In this document: positions 9,286 to 19,517 of the stretch, in pieces
Layout: each line of letters begins with the position of its first letter
Numbering within the stretch: the stretch's first letter is position 1
Assembly: GCF_002091635.1 (NCBI RefSeq)
Contig: NZ_BDAC01000021.1
Coordinates: forward strand, 49,050 to 113,049
Direction of reading: 5' to 3'
Length of the DNA: 64,000 nucleotides
Source: Pseudomonas indica NBRC 103045
GTDB taxonomy: Bacteria; Pseudomonadota; Gammaproteobacteria; Pseudomonadales; Pseudomonadaceae
Notes under the pieces: model-generated
What the model was told of the DNA's origin: nothing
Seen by the model: the letters and a program-made list of their open reading frames with translations, nothing else
Database searches by the model: none
Translations under genes and position numbers: made by a program

Positions 9286-9603
9286 TCAGAGCGCCAGGAT
9301 CGCCTGGGCCAGTTGCAGGTCGCTGGCGGACAGTTGGGGCGCCTGCTCGCGGATATGCGTCAGGGCCGCTTCCAGCCTCGCGCCACGAATCTCGCCCTGG
9401 CTCGCAACGAAGCTGGCCGCATCCTCACGTGCTGCGAGCACCACCTTGTCGTCGCGCAATGACGATGTCATGTCGGTGGAAGCCTGCAGCGACTCCCCGA
9501 GCGCCCCGACGACCGTGTCAGTGGTGACGATGAAGCTGGAAGCGGAAGCAGCGGTGGAAAGCGCCAGCAGAGTGGCAGCGCTGAACAGGCGGAGAGCAGC
9601 CAT
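9286..9603 (-). CDS. DUF2388 family secreted small protein (copy 1)
   Basis: A 105-residue protein when started at the ATG at 9603, which has AAGGAG at good spacing. A slightly longer frame lacks such a site. The signal peptide ends near STAASA-SSF. The mature part carries TDTVVGALGESLQ, the REDAASFVASQGEIRGARL block shared with its neighbour, and the terminal LAQAILAL. A gap of 175 bases to copy 2 leaves room for a separate promoter. Tandem duplication is likely. No function is known. Confidence 0.85.
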   Translation of the reverse strand: MAALRLFSAATLLALSTAASASSFIVTTDTVVGALGESLQASTDMTSSLRDDKVVLAAREDAASFVASQGEIRGARLEAALTHIREQAPQLSASDLQLAQAILAL

Positions 9604-9889
9604 GGTTGGAACTCCTTGCAAGGGCGGCGTCGCGATGACGTTGGATAGCCCAAGAGCTTAGTGCAAGCTGCCGCTTCGTCGCCAGACGAGGCATTAGGCC
9701 AGTCTTGGCCGGGACGAAACATTGTGTAAACTGCAGTCACTTTGAGTACGTTCTGTGGCTACCTAGTCCGGCCTTTTGTGAAGCTGCCAGGCTCAAATCC
9801 ATCTTGGTACGGATGTACTCATCGCTATACCAATAACAAATACCGGGTCGTGTCGGCGTGCTCGATACCGGGAAGGGAGTCGTTCGAAC

Positions 9890-11362
9890 ATGATCATCCT
9901 TGTTGGATCGAAAGTTGATCAATCCAGTATTCGCAACTCCCTCGGTAAGCCCGAATACAGCTACTACTTCCTCTTGAAGGAGTTCCTTCCTGCACTGGAG
10001 CGCCTTGGCCGTGTGGTGCAGGTCCAGAGCCCGGAGGAAGTCGAGGTACTGTCTGCGCAGTACCGTGCCGTCGGCGAAGAGGTGGTGTTCTTCAGTTTCA
10101 GCCCTCCGCACCAAGTACCGCTCGGGGCAAGTTGCCCAACCGTCGTGGTATTCGCCTGGGAGTTCGACAGCCTTCCGTCCTTCGAATGGGGCGGCAATCC
10201 TCAGAATGACTGGCGTTACACTTTTGCCCGTGTCCAGGGGGCTATTTGTACGAGCGCGGAAACCGCAGGACTGGTCGAGACAGCTATGCCTGACTTTCCT
10301 GTCATGGCACTGCCTGCTCCAGTCTGGGACCGTTATGGGGACCTGGCGGTAGACGCACCGGCGGCGCTCGACGAGCGGCAGTTCCGGTTCGAGGGCATCG
10401 TCATCGATAGTCCGGCTCTAGGGTTATCCGCCGATGGACTGGTCCGCAAACCCGTCGAGCCACTGCCGGAGCCGGTCTCCGTGCCGGTGACGTCAGTTCC
10501 GAGCCCGGGTCGTTTGGCCGAAGCCTGGATGTTGAGCAAGGCGTTGCTTCGCGGCTGGTGGCAGGAGTGCCGGCTACCACTGGAGGCTGCGGTCCCTCAG
10601 GTCGAATCCACCGAGGAGAATGTGGAAGAAGAGGTCTCCGAGTCGATCCATCAGCCGGCTCTCCATCTGATCACCATCAGCGGAGTGGTTTACACAACCG
10701 TACTCAATCCGGCGGATGGCCGGAAGAACTGGGTTGACCTGGTCACCGCATTCTGCTGGGCGTTCAAGGATGTCGAGGATGCCACGCTGATCGTGAAGAT
10801 GACCCACCACGATCTCCAGTTCTATCGAGTGGTGTTGATGACCTTGCTTTCCCGGCTCGCACCTTTCCGTTGTCGGGTGATTGTGCTGCATGGCTTCCTC
10901 GATGATGAGCAGTACCGGCAGCTCATGTCGATCACGACCTACTATGTCAATTCTTCGGCTGGCGAGGGCTTATGCCTGCCGCTCATGGAGTTTCTCAGCG
11001 CCGGCAAGCCGGCGATTGCGCCCGTCCACACGGCGATGGCCGACTATGTGGACGATCGACTGGCATTCCCGCTGAAATCGTCTCCGGAACCGTTCTGCTG
11101 GCCCCATGATCCGACGGGTGTCTATGCCACTCACCGTCATCGCCTGAATTGGCAGTCGTTGATGGAGGCCTATCGCGAAAGCCATGAGGTCGCACGTCAC
11201 GACTCGCCGCGCTATCGCGGCATGGCGCGTCACGCCTGCGAGCGGATGCAATCGTTTGCGTCGGTGACGACGGTCGCGAGCCCGCTCGGGGCATTTCTGG
11301 AAGAGATCGCCGGGGGTAGTCAGGCGGCCGTTTCCTCGCAGAAGGACAGCGTGGCGATATGA
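9890..11362 (+). CDS. Glycosyltransferase (GT4-like), first gene of the LPS antigen locus
   Basis: The 490-residue protein has an N-terminal lobe with LGKPEYSYYFLLKEFLP and VVVFAWEFDSLP, and a C-terminal GT-B lobe with NPADGRKNWVDLV, VIVLHGFLDDEQY and SAGEGLCLPLMEFLSAGKP, the nucleotide-sugar binding E-x7-E region of GT4-type enzymes. A GGGAAGGGAG stretch precedes the ATG. It overlaps the next gene by 4 bases (ATGA), and the two proteins are paralogues along their whole length. In P. aeruginosa, glycosyltransferases next to rmd (PA5455/PA5456) act in common polysaccharide antigen synthesis; this gene is probably of that kind. The 286 bases upstream (9604-9889) hold no gene and are AT-richer, and probably carry the promoter. 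Confidence 0.85.
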   Translation: MIILVGSKVDQSSIRNSLGKPEYSYYFLLKEFLPALERLGRVVQVQSPEEVEVLSAQYRAVGEEVVFFSFSPPHQVPLGASCPTVVVFAWEFDSLPSFEWGGNPQNDWRYTFARVQGAICTSAETAGLVETAMPDFPVMALPAPVWDRYGDLAVDAPAALDERQFRFEGIVIDSPALGLSADGLVRKPVEPLPEPVSVPVTSVPSPGRLAEAWMLSKALLRGWWQECRLPLEAAVPQVESTEENVEEEVSESIHQPALHLITISGVVYTTVLNPADGRKNWVDLVTAFCWAFKDVEDATLIVKMTHHDLQFYRVVLMTLLSRLAPFRCRVIVLHGFLDDEQYRQLMSITTYYVNSSAGEGLCLPLMEFLSAGKPAIAPVHTAMADYVDDRLAFPLKSSPEPFCWPHDPTGVYATHRHRLNWQSLMEAYRESHEVARHDSPRYRGMARHACERMQSFASVTTVASPLGAFLEEIAGGSQAAVSSQKDSVAI

Positions 11363-12930
11363 AATTCCTTATCTACTCGGAAGTGACTGCCGCACGTATC
11401 GCGGACAGCATGGGGCTTCCCGAATACAGCTATTACTTCGTGTTGCGCGACTTTCTTCCCGTACTCGAGGCGTTGGGGTCTGTGCATCTGATCGAGCGAC
11501 CCGAGAGCGAAGTCGATGCGTTGTATGACGAAGCCTGCGCAGCGGGAGAGCCTTGTATTTTCCTGTCTTTTTCACCTCCACAGAAGACACTGCTGAACCT
11601 GCGTTGTCCGACGCTTCCGGTCTTCGCCTGGGAGTTCGACACCATTCCCAACGAATCCTGGCTGGATGAGTTCAATCAGGATTGGCGTCACGTCTTGCGC
11701 AGACTAGGACAGGGGATAACCCATTCGCAGATGGTGGTTCGGGCCGTGCGGCGGGAGCTGGGAGCGGAATTTCCCATCGTTTCGATACCCTCTCCGGTTT
11801 GGGATAAGTTCGCTGCACTCCGAAATGCCTCAGGTGGTCTGCCATGGCTCAAGCCTGTACGGATTCAGGTGCGCTCAGGAGTAGTCGTGGACAGCCATGA
11901 CCCCGATGTCGGGCCGTACATCTTTGGCCCGAACGCCACGGCCAGGGTCGTTCAGGCAATCCGCGAGCATGAGAGTGCCGTTGCCCGGTCGAGGGGCGAG
12001 GCTTTACCTGAACAGCCGGCTGCTTCGGTGCGGCAACAGTCTCGCTTGGGTATCACCCGTCGCTACCTTGGCGAGTGGTATCTCAAAGTACTGCGGCGGA
12101 ACCTGCCATTCCTGCCCAACCCGTCGGCCAGAAAAATTAGTGTGGATCTGGTTTATGGCAACCCCGAAAAACGTCTGGAACCCAAGAACACTGTGGAGCC
12201 GCCGCATCCACTGACGGCAGGGATCACACCGAGGATGCCGGACTGGGAACCATCCGACTGCCAGCTTGAGCTATCCGGGGTCGTCTTCACCGCCTTGTTC
12301 AACCCGTACGATGGCCGTAAGAACTGGGCGGATATGCTGACCGCCTTCTGTGCTGCGTTCCGCGATACGCCGGATGCCACCTTGGTGTTCAAGCTGGGAC
12401 ATCGCGAATACCAGTCGGCAATGCACGACATGCTCATTTGGATGGCACGAATGCCCCGCTTCCAATGTCGGATCGTGTTGCTTCAGGGGTTCCTGGAAGG
12501 ACGCGACTTCGACAACCTGATCCGGGCCAGCGCCTTCGCAGTCAACGCTTCCCATGGCGAGGGCCAATGCCTGCCGCTCATGGAATTCCTGTCATGCGGC
12601 AAACCCGCCATCGCCCCTCGGCATTCGGCAATGCTCGACTATATCGATGAAAGCGTCGCATTCGTCGTCGACAGTTGGCTGGATGCGACGGCCTGGTCGC
12701 ACGATCCGCGCCTGGCTTACCGGACTTGCCGACACCAGCTCGATTGGTCTTCTCTTGTGCGTGCTTACCAGGCTGCCTACCAATGCGCAAAACAGGACCC
12801 GGAGCGCTATGAGCGAATGTCGGCCCAAAGCATCGAGCGGATGCGCCAGCACTGTTCTCAGGCCGTGGCTATCGAACGGTTGAAGGGTTTCCTGGGGCAG
12901 GATGTCGAGCATCATGCAACAGCTGTGTGA
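11359..12930 (+). CDS. Glycosyltransferase (GT4-like), paralogue of the preceding gene
   Basis: A 523-residue protein with the same two-lobe layout as its neighbour: GLPEYSYYFVLRDFLPVLE near the N-terminus, PVFAWEFDTIP, an inserted variable middle (about 170-290), then NPYDGRKNWADMLTAFCAAF, RIVLLQGFLEG and ASHGEGQCLPLMEFLSCGKP. It is translationally coupled to the upstream gene (ATGA overlap at 11359-11362). The shared motifs indicate tandem duplication followed by divergence of the middle region, so the two may transfer different sugars or act at successive steps. The acceptor and donor are unknown. An antigen role is inferred from position only. Confidence 0.85.
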   Translation: MKFLIYSEVTAARIADSMGLPEYSYYFVLRDFLPVLEALGSVHLIERPESEVDALYDEACAAGEPCIFLSFSPPQKTLLNLRCPTLPVFAWEFDTIPNESWLDEFNQDWRHVLRRLGQGITHSQMVVRAVRRELGAEFPIVSIPSPVWDKFAALRNASGGLPWLKPVRIQVRSGVVVDSHDPDVGPYIFGPNATARVVQAIREHESAVARSRGEALPEQPAASVRQQSRLGITRRYLGEWYLKVLRRNLPFLPNPSARKISVDLVYGNPEKRLEPKNTVEPPHPLTAGITPRMPDWEPSDCQLELSGVVFTALFNPYDGRKNWADMLTAFCAAFRDTPDATLVFKLGHREYQSAMHDMLIWMARMPRFQCRIVLLQGFLEGRDFDNLIRASAFAVNASHGEGQCLPLMEFLSCGKPAIAPRHSAMLDYIDESVAFVVDSWLDATAWSHDPRLAYRTCRHQLDWSSLVRAYQAAYQCAKQDPERYERMSAQSIERMRQHCSQAVAIERLKGFLGQDVEHHATAV

Positions 12931-13053
12931 GGCCGGGAATGGACGAAACTTCCGGTTTGGTGGGCGGTGGAACGACATGCCCAGTAATGGCTCTGGCGTT
13001 TGTCGAATAGCAGATTGTTCTGGCGCGAAATCGATAAGAAGGAACGGATCTTT

Positions 13054-14205
13054 TTGAGCAGACGGATCGATGACATCGAAATCCTGCGTGGTTTCGCGGT
13101 TCTCTTCGTAGTAGCCCACCACGCGATGGACAACCTGTTCACGTGGAAGACTCCGAGGCTGGAGCTTTTCTCGGCTTATTTCAGCGGTGGTTTTGGGGTC
13201 GATCTGTTCTTCGCTATCTCCGGATTCGTCATTGCACGGGATTTGGTGCCTCGCCTGACGTCTAGCCCGACGGTGGCCTCTTCCTTTCGTATCACGGTGT
13301 CGTTCTGGATACGGCGTGCGTGGCGGCTGCTGCCATCCGCGTGGTTTTGGTTAGCCGTGACGCTGATCATGGTTGTGATATTCAATCAATCGGGAGCGTT
13401 CGGCGGCTTCCGATCCAATCTGGCGGCTACCGTTGCTGGAGTCCTGCAGGTTGCGAACATCCGCTTTGCTGAGACATTCGGACAAAGCGAGTACGGTGTC
13501 AGTTTCGTCTACTGGAGTCTCTCCCTAGAGGAGCAGTTTTATTTTCTCCTGCCTTTGCTGGTTATCGTCGGGAGGCGTTTCCTTCCCTATTTGCTGCTGG
13601 CGTTGGTGCTTTTCCAGCTATTCTCGACAAGGACGTTGCTAGGGATTGTGTTTCGTAGCGATGCACTGGCTCTTGGTGTGCTGTTGGCGCTGTGGTACCG
13701 GCAGGAGACCTACATCATGGTTCGTCCCGCATTCCTGAAGGGATGGGGTACGTTGTTGTTGCTGGGAATATTGGCCAGCATGGCCTTTGTCGGGGCGCTG
13801 AAAGTTGTGGCTCCGGTGTTCAGCCTATTCGCTCTCCTTTCGATTCTCCTCGTGTGGGCGGCTTCCTATGACATGGATGTTTTTCTTCCGCATGGCCGGC
13901 TACGGAAACTATTGCTTTGGGTGGGCGCACGTTCTTATGCCATCTACCTGATACACGTTCCCGTGTTTTACATGACCCGGGAAATTTGGTTCCGACTGTC
14001 TCCGGATACGGTTCCGGACAACCGACTCTTCCTGCCCTACCTGTTCACTGCGGGGCTGTTGCTGACGGTGTTGAGCGAATTGAACTTCCGTCTCATCGAA
14101 GTTCCATTCCGAAGGCGCGGCGCAGAGATTTCGCAACGGTTCCTGACAGGTGAGTCGGGGCGGCCTCATGAGGAAGGTGACGGTATGCAGCGGAGCAAAG
14201 GGTAG
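13054..14205 (+). CDS. Acyltransferase family 3 (OafA/YrhL-like) membrane protein
   Basis: About 383 residues with roughly ten membrane segments. The N-terminal block DIEILRGFAVLFVVAHHA carries the conserved Arg and His of acyltransferase_3 (PF01757). SGGFGVDLFFAISGFVIARD and SLEEQFYFLLP follow, as in the family. These enzymes O-acetylate sugars of LPS and other glycans using cytoplasmic acyl donors. The frame is open from a TTG at 13000, but the TTG at 13054 is preferred: AAGGAA lies about ten bases upstream and the family usually starts close to the LRG block. The start is uncertain. It follows the glycosyltransferases and precedes a methyltransferase by 2 bases, so O-acetylation of the antigen is a fair guess. 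Confidence 0.82.
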   Translation: MSRRIDDIEILRGFAVLFVVAHHAMDNLFTWKTPRLELFSAYFSGGFGVDLFFAISGFVIARDLVPRLTSSPTVASSFRITVSFWIRRAWRLLPSAWFWLAVTLIMVVIFNQSGAFGGFRSNLAATVAGVLQVANIRFAETFGQSEYGVSFVYWSLSLEEQFYFLLPLLVIVGRRFLPYLLLALVLFQLFSTRTLLGIVFRSDALALGVLLALWYRQETYIMVRPAFLKGWGTLLLLGILASMAFVGALKVVAPVFSLFALLSILLVWAASYDMDVFLPHGRLRKLLLWVGARSYAIYLIHVPVFYMTREIWFRLSPDTVPDNRLFLPYLFTAGLLLTVLSELNFRLIEVPFRRRGAEISQRFLTGESGRPHEEGDGMQRSKG

Positions 14206-14207
14206 CC

Positions 14208-15011
14208 ATGTTAGATCGTCTGAAAAAATTCTTCGCTTCGGAGCCTGCCTTGCAGAGCGCTTCTTCTGGCACGGTGGATTTCACCCTTATCGATGCCAGC
14301 TTAAGTGGCTGGTTCAATATCGGGACGGGAGAATTGTTGGAGGGCTTTCCTATCCTGCCCGAGGATAGAGTGCTGGACATCGGCTGCGGCGACGGCGCAT
14401 TCACGCACTTTTGCGCCAAAATGAAAGCCGAAGTGATCTACGCCGATATCGATCCTGCTCGAGTAGCGGCAGTGGGGCTGCGGTTACAGGATTCCGGGGC
14501 GAGGGCTTTGCATCCGTTGGTCACGGATGGAAATCCCATCCCGCTTCCGGACGCCCATGTCGATAAGGTGGTCGCCATGGAGGTGCTAGAGCATGTGGAT
14601 TCGCCCACCGATTTCCTGAATGAACTGGTGAGAGTCGGCAAGCCAGGCGCACTCTATTTACTCACCGTACCGGATGCCGTTGGCGAACGTGTTCAGCAGA
14701 AACTGGCTCCGCCTTCATACTTCGAAAAGCCTAACCATATCAATATTTTCGGGCGGGACGATTTCGAGCGTCTCGTTGCCGGGGCTGGGCTGATTATCGA
14801 AAAGAAAAGCTACTACGGGTTTTACTGGGCGGTCTGGTGGTCCTTCTTCTGGACCTGCGATCAGGATTTCTCGCCTCCCTGGCATCCGCTGTTGGAGAGT
14901 TGGGCCAGGACATGGCAGTTGTTGTTATCGCTGCCCGATGGCGCACGGATCAAACACGCGCTTGACGAAGTGATGCCAAAAAGCCAGGCGATAATTGCAA
15001 GGAAACCTTGA
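14208..15011 (+). CDS. Class I SAM-dependent methyltransferase
   Basis: A 267-residue protein with the Rossmann SAM site VLDIGCGDGAFTHF (about 54-67), an acidic strand YADIDPARV and the motif VVAMEVLEHVDSPTDFL, all typical of Methyltransf_11/UbiE-type enzymes. The C-terminal part contains an aromatic-rich stretch (YYGFYWAVWWSFFW) that may contact a lipid-linked substrate. The gene lies 2 bases after the acyltransferase stop. In P. aeruginosa the common antigen carries methylated rhamnose at its non-reducing end, and methyltransferase genes flank the locus. A similar capping or decorating role is inferred here. Confidence 0.82.
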   Translation: MLDRLKKFFASEPALQSASSGTVDFTLIDASLSGWFNIGTGELLEGFPILPEDRVLDIGCGDGAFTHFCAKMKAEVIYADIDPARVAAVGLRLQDSGARALHPLVTDGNPIPLPDAHVDKVVAMEVLEHVDSPTDFLNELVRVGKPGALYLLTVPDAVGERVQQKLAPPSYFEKPNHINIFGRDDFERLVAGAGLIIEKKSYYGFYWAVWWSFFWTCDQDFSPPWHPLLESWARTWQLLLSLPDGARIKHALDEVMPKSQAIIARKP

Positions 15012-15046
15012 GCAGCCTGCCATCAGAAAGGCTCGCGGTGAAACTC

Positions 15047-15066
15047 GAACCGAACGGATTCGGTTC
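15047..15066 (+). terminator. Hairpin after the methyltransferase gene
   Basis: A perfect 8-bp stem GAACCGAA/TTCGGTTC with a 4-base loop starts 36 bases after the methyltransferase stop. It lacks a clear T-run (TCTCTCG follows), so it may be an mRNA-end stabiliser or a weak terminator rather than a strong intrinsic one. It suggests that the upstream four-gene unit and the rmd operon are separate transcripts. Confidence 0.45.
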
Positions 15067-15271
15067 TCTCTCGACATGACGATCCAAGCCCCTCTTGGGT
15101 TCCCCTCCTTTCCTCGTTCTCCTTCCGTCCGAAAACTACTTATTTCCTGACAGGCAACGGCGGCCCTAATGCGCGATACAGAGCGGCTATAACACTTGCC
15201 CTCTGATACTTCCGGCGGCATTTGGCTCTCACCCAAACTTTCGATTGGTTTCGATCGATTTCTAGGAACTT

Positions 15272-15323
15272 TTGTGCTGAAGAGCACATCTTAACTAAGT
15301 GAAATGATACGTTCTCAGCACAA
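15272..15323 (+). promoter_or_regulatory. Leader of the rmd operon with alternative stem-loops
   Basis: The 389 bases between the methyltransferase and rmd contain no gene. The region is AT-richer than its neighbours. The segment TTGTGCTGA (15272-15280) can pair with TCAGCACAA (15315-15323) over 9 bp, and its GTGCT core can also pair with AGCAC at 15283-15287. The two folds are mutually exclusive. The rmd start is 78 bases further on. This could be a regulatory leader or a pair of protein sites. No riboswitch class was recognised. Confidence 0.35.
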
Positions 15324-15400
15324 GGAAAATCGTGGGAATTCGCGGAAAAATCGCTGAACAGGCGCGAATTGTCCTACAAAATAATAATAAGGGCTCAATC

Positions 15401-17280
<1,880 letters not shown>

Positions 17281-17283
17281 GTC

Positions 17284-18723
17284 ATGCTCGTTCCCGTCAT
17301 TCTCTCCGGTGGCGCGGGAACCCGGCTGTGGCCGGTTTCTCGCGAAGGCCATCCGAAACCCTTTATGCCGATGCCAGACGGCCAATCGCTGCTGACCAAG
17401 ACCTATCGTCGAGCTGCTTCGTTGATAGAGCCCGGTGGCGAGATCGTTACGGTTACCAACCGTGAGTATTACTTCCAGAGCAAGGATCATTTTCTCGCCG
17501 CGAAGTTGGGAGGGAGCCGAGGGCATTTCATGCTGGAGCCGATCGGGCGCAACACGGCGCCGGCAATCGCGGCGGCGGCGCTGGCCATGCGCGAGCGTTT
17601 CGGCGACGACGTGATTCTGGCCGTAATGCCGGCCGATCATCTGATCCAGGACTGCGATGCGTTTCGTCGAGCGGTGGAGCGGGCAACGACGCTTGCCGAA
17701 GAGGGCTACCTGGTGACTTTTGGGGTTGTTCCCACGGCACCGGAAACCGGTTTCGGTTATATCGAGCAGGGCGAACGGCTGAATGAAGCGGGAGCTGCCC
17801 GAGTACAGCGATTCGTCGAGAAGCCGGATCTGGTCACTGCCAGCGAATACTTGGAAAGCGGCCGGTTCTTGTGGAATTCCGGTATGTTCTGTTTTTCCGC
17901 CAATGCCCTGATCCGTGAACTGCAAGTCCACGCCCCGGGCTTGCTGGAGCGGGCGATGGAGTGTGTAGGGCGTAGCCCGCTCGAAGAGCGAGATACCGGT
18001 GCACTGCGAGAGTTGAATGGAGAGCATTTTGCGGCCATGCCGGATATTTCTATCGATTACGCGTTGATGGAGCGCTCCGACAAGGTCGCCGTTGTGCCCG
18101 CGACCTTCGATTGGAGCGACATCGGCTCCTGGGGGGCGCTCAGTGCTCTGGTGGAGCCTGATATGCAAAACAACCGTGCGGCTGGCGAGGCACTGTTCGT
18201 CGATAGCCGCAACACCTTTGTGCGCAGCGAAGGTCGCCTGATTGCCACTGTCGGTGTGGAGAACTTGGTCGTCGTCGATACGGCGGACGCGATTCTGGTT
18301 GCCCGTGCGGATCGGGTGCAGGAAGTCCGCCAAGTGGTGAAAAGACTCAAGGACAGCGAGCACGAAGCCTATCGCCTGCATCGCACGGTGAATCGTCCAT
18401 GGGGCAGCTATACCGTCCTGGAGCAGGGGCCGCGCTTCAAGATCAAGCGGCTGGTGGTCAAGCCGGGATCGGCGCTTTCGCTGCAGATGCACCATCACCG
18501 GAGTGAGCATTGGGTAGTGGTTCAGGGCATGGCCAAGGTGACCAACGGCGATGGTGTGCGCTTGGTCAATAGCAACGAGTCCACATTCATTCCTGCTGGT
18601 CACAGGCATCGTCTGGAGAATCCAGGCGTGATCGATCTGGTGATGATCGAAGTACAGAGCGGTGAGTATCTGGGCGAAGACGACATCGTTCGCTTCGAAG
18701 ATCAGTACGGGAGGGTGAGCTGA
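17284..18723 (+). CDS. wbpW: Bifunctional mannose-6-P isomerase / mannose-1-P guanylyltransferase (WbpW)
   Basis: A 479-residue type II PMI-GMP enzyme. The nucleotidyltransferase signature GGAGTRLWPVSREGHPKPF lies at 9-27. RFVEKPD and WNSGMF follow. The C-terminal cupin carries the isomerase site QMHHHRSEHW at about residue 400 and a terminal LGEDDIVRFEDQYGR. It makes mannose-6-P from fructose-6-P and GDP-mannose from mannose-1-P, supplying Gmd. AlgA and PslB are paralogues elsewhere in Pseudomonas; position in this cluster supports the name WbpW. The stop overlaps the wzm start by 1 base. Confidence 0.92.
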   Translation: MLVPVILSGGAGTRLWPVSREGHPKPFMPMPDGQSLLTKTYRRAASLIEPGGEIVTVTNREYYFQSKDHFLAAKLGGSRGHFMLEPIGRNTAPAIAAAALAMRERFGDDVILAVMPADHLIQDCDAFRRAVERATTLAEEGYLVTFGVVPTAPETGFGYIEQGERLNEAGAARVQRFVEKPDLVTASEYLESGRFLWNSGMFCFSANALIRELQVHAPGLLERAMECVGRSPLEERDTGALRELNGEHFAAMPDISIDYALMERSDKVAVVPATFDWSDIGSWGALSALVEPDMQNNRAAGEALFVDSRNTFVRSEGRLIATVGVENLVVVDTADAILVARADRVQEVRQVVKRLKDSEHEAYRLHRTVNRPWGSYTVLEQGPRFKIKRLVVKPGSALSLQMHHHRSEHWVVVQGMAKVTNGDGVRLVNSNESTFIPAGHRHRLENPGVIDLVMIEVQSGEYLGEDDIVRFEDQYGRVS

Positions 18724-19517
18724 TGTTGGCGGGCCTTTCCAGATCCTGGGCATACCGGGGCTTCATCTTCGGCAGCGTCAAGCGCGAGTTCCAGTCGCGC
18801 TACCGCAATTCCCTGCTGGGTGCCTTATGGACGGTGCTCAATCCCTTGGCGATGATCATTGTTTACACGGTGATCTTTTCCCAGGTGATGCGGGCGCGGT
18901 TGCCCGGTATCGAGGATGGGATGGCTTATGGCGTGTATCTCTGCGCAGGCCTGCTCACCTGGGGGTTCTTTGCGGAAGTGGTGTCGCGTAGCCAGACCAT
19001 GTTCCTGGAAAATGCCAATCTGCTGAAAAAGCTCAGCTTTCCCCGCATTTGCCTACCTATCATCGTGCTGTTCAATGCCGGGGTGAATTTCGCCATCATT
19101 CTTGGCTTGTTCCTCGGTTTTCTTGCTGTGACTGGTCGCCTGCCTGGCGTGGCGCTGTTGGCGCTGCCATGCCTATTGCTCCTGCAGGTGCTGTTCTCGG
19201 CTGGACTGGGGATGTTGCTAGGTGTGCTCAATGTGTTCTTCCGCGACGTAGGACAGTTCTTCGGTATCGTCCTGCAGTTCTGGTTCTGGTTCACCCCGAT
19301 CGTCTATCCCATCGGGATCTTGCCGGAAGGCATCCAGTGGTTGGTCCAGCTCAACCCGCTCACGTCGCTGATGCAGGCGTACCAGAGTGTGTTCTTGCAG
19401 GGTGTTTGGCCGGACTGGCAGCAACTGTTGCCATTTACGCTCCTTGGCCTTTTGCTCTGCTTGCTGGCTTGGCGACTTTTCCGGTTACGAGCGGGCGAGA
19501 TGGTGGATGAACTCTGA
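18723..19517 (+). CDS. wzm: O-antigen ABC transporter permease Wzm
   Basis: A 264-residue ABC-2 type permease with six predicted membrane segments. The N-terminal SRYRNSLLGALWTVLNPLAM is the family hallmark preceding TM1, and FFRDVGQFF and FTPIVYPIGILPEG follow in the usual places. Together with Wzt it exports the finished undecaprenyl-linked D-rhamnan across the inner membrane. Its start overlaps the wbpW stop and its stop overlaps the wzt start by 1 base each, giving tight translational coupling. Confidence 0.95.
   Translation: MLAGLSRSWAYRGFIFGSVKREFQSRYRNSLLGALWTVLNPLAMIIVYTVIFSQVMRARLPGIEDGMAYGVYLCAGLLTWGFFAEVVSRSQTMFLENANLLKKLSFPRICLPIIVLFNAGVNFAIILGLFLGFLAVTGRLPGVALLALPCLLLLQVLFSAGLGMLLGVLNVFFRDVGQFFGIVLQFWFWFTPIVYPIGILPEGIQWLVQLNPLTSLMQAYQSVFLQGVWPDWQQLLPFTLLGLLLCLLAWRLFRLRAGEMVDEL

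Noticed and set aside
7758..9527. Plus-strand frame of 589 codons opposite the DUF4105/DUF2388 genes
   Set aside because: Runs through three minus-strand genes and their gaps without a plausible start; composition artefact.
9737..10114. Minus-strand frame of 125 codons overlapping the start of the first antigen glycosyltransferase
   Set aside because: Mostly antisense to the glycosyltransferase, no ribosome site, no recognisable domain.
13000..13053. Upstream TTG start for the acyltransferase
   Set aside because: No convincing ribosome site before 13000; the TTG at 13054 has AAGGAA upstream and gives a family-like N-terminus. The choice remains open.
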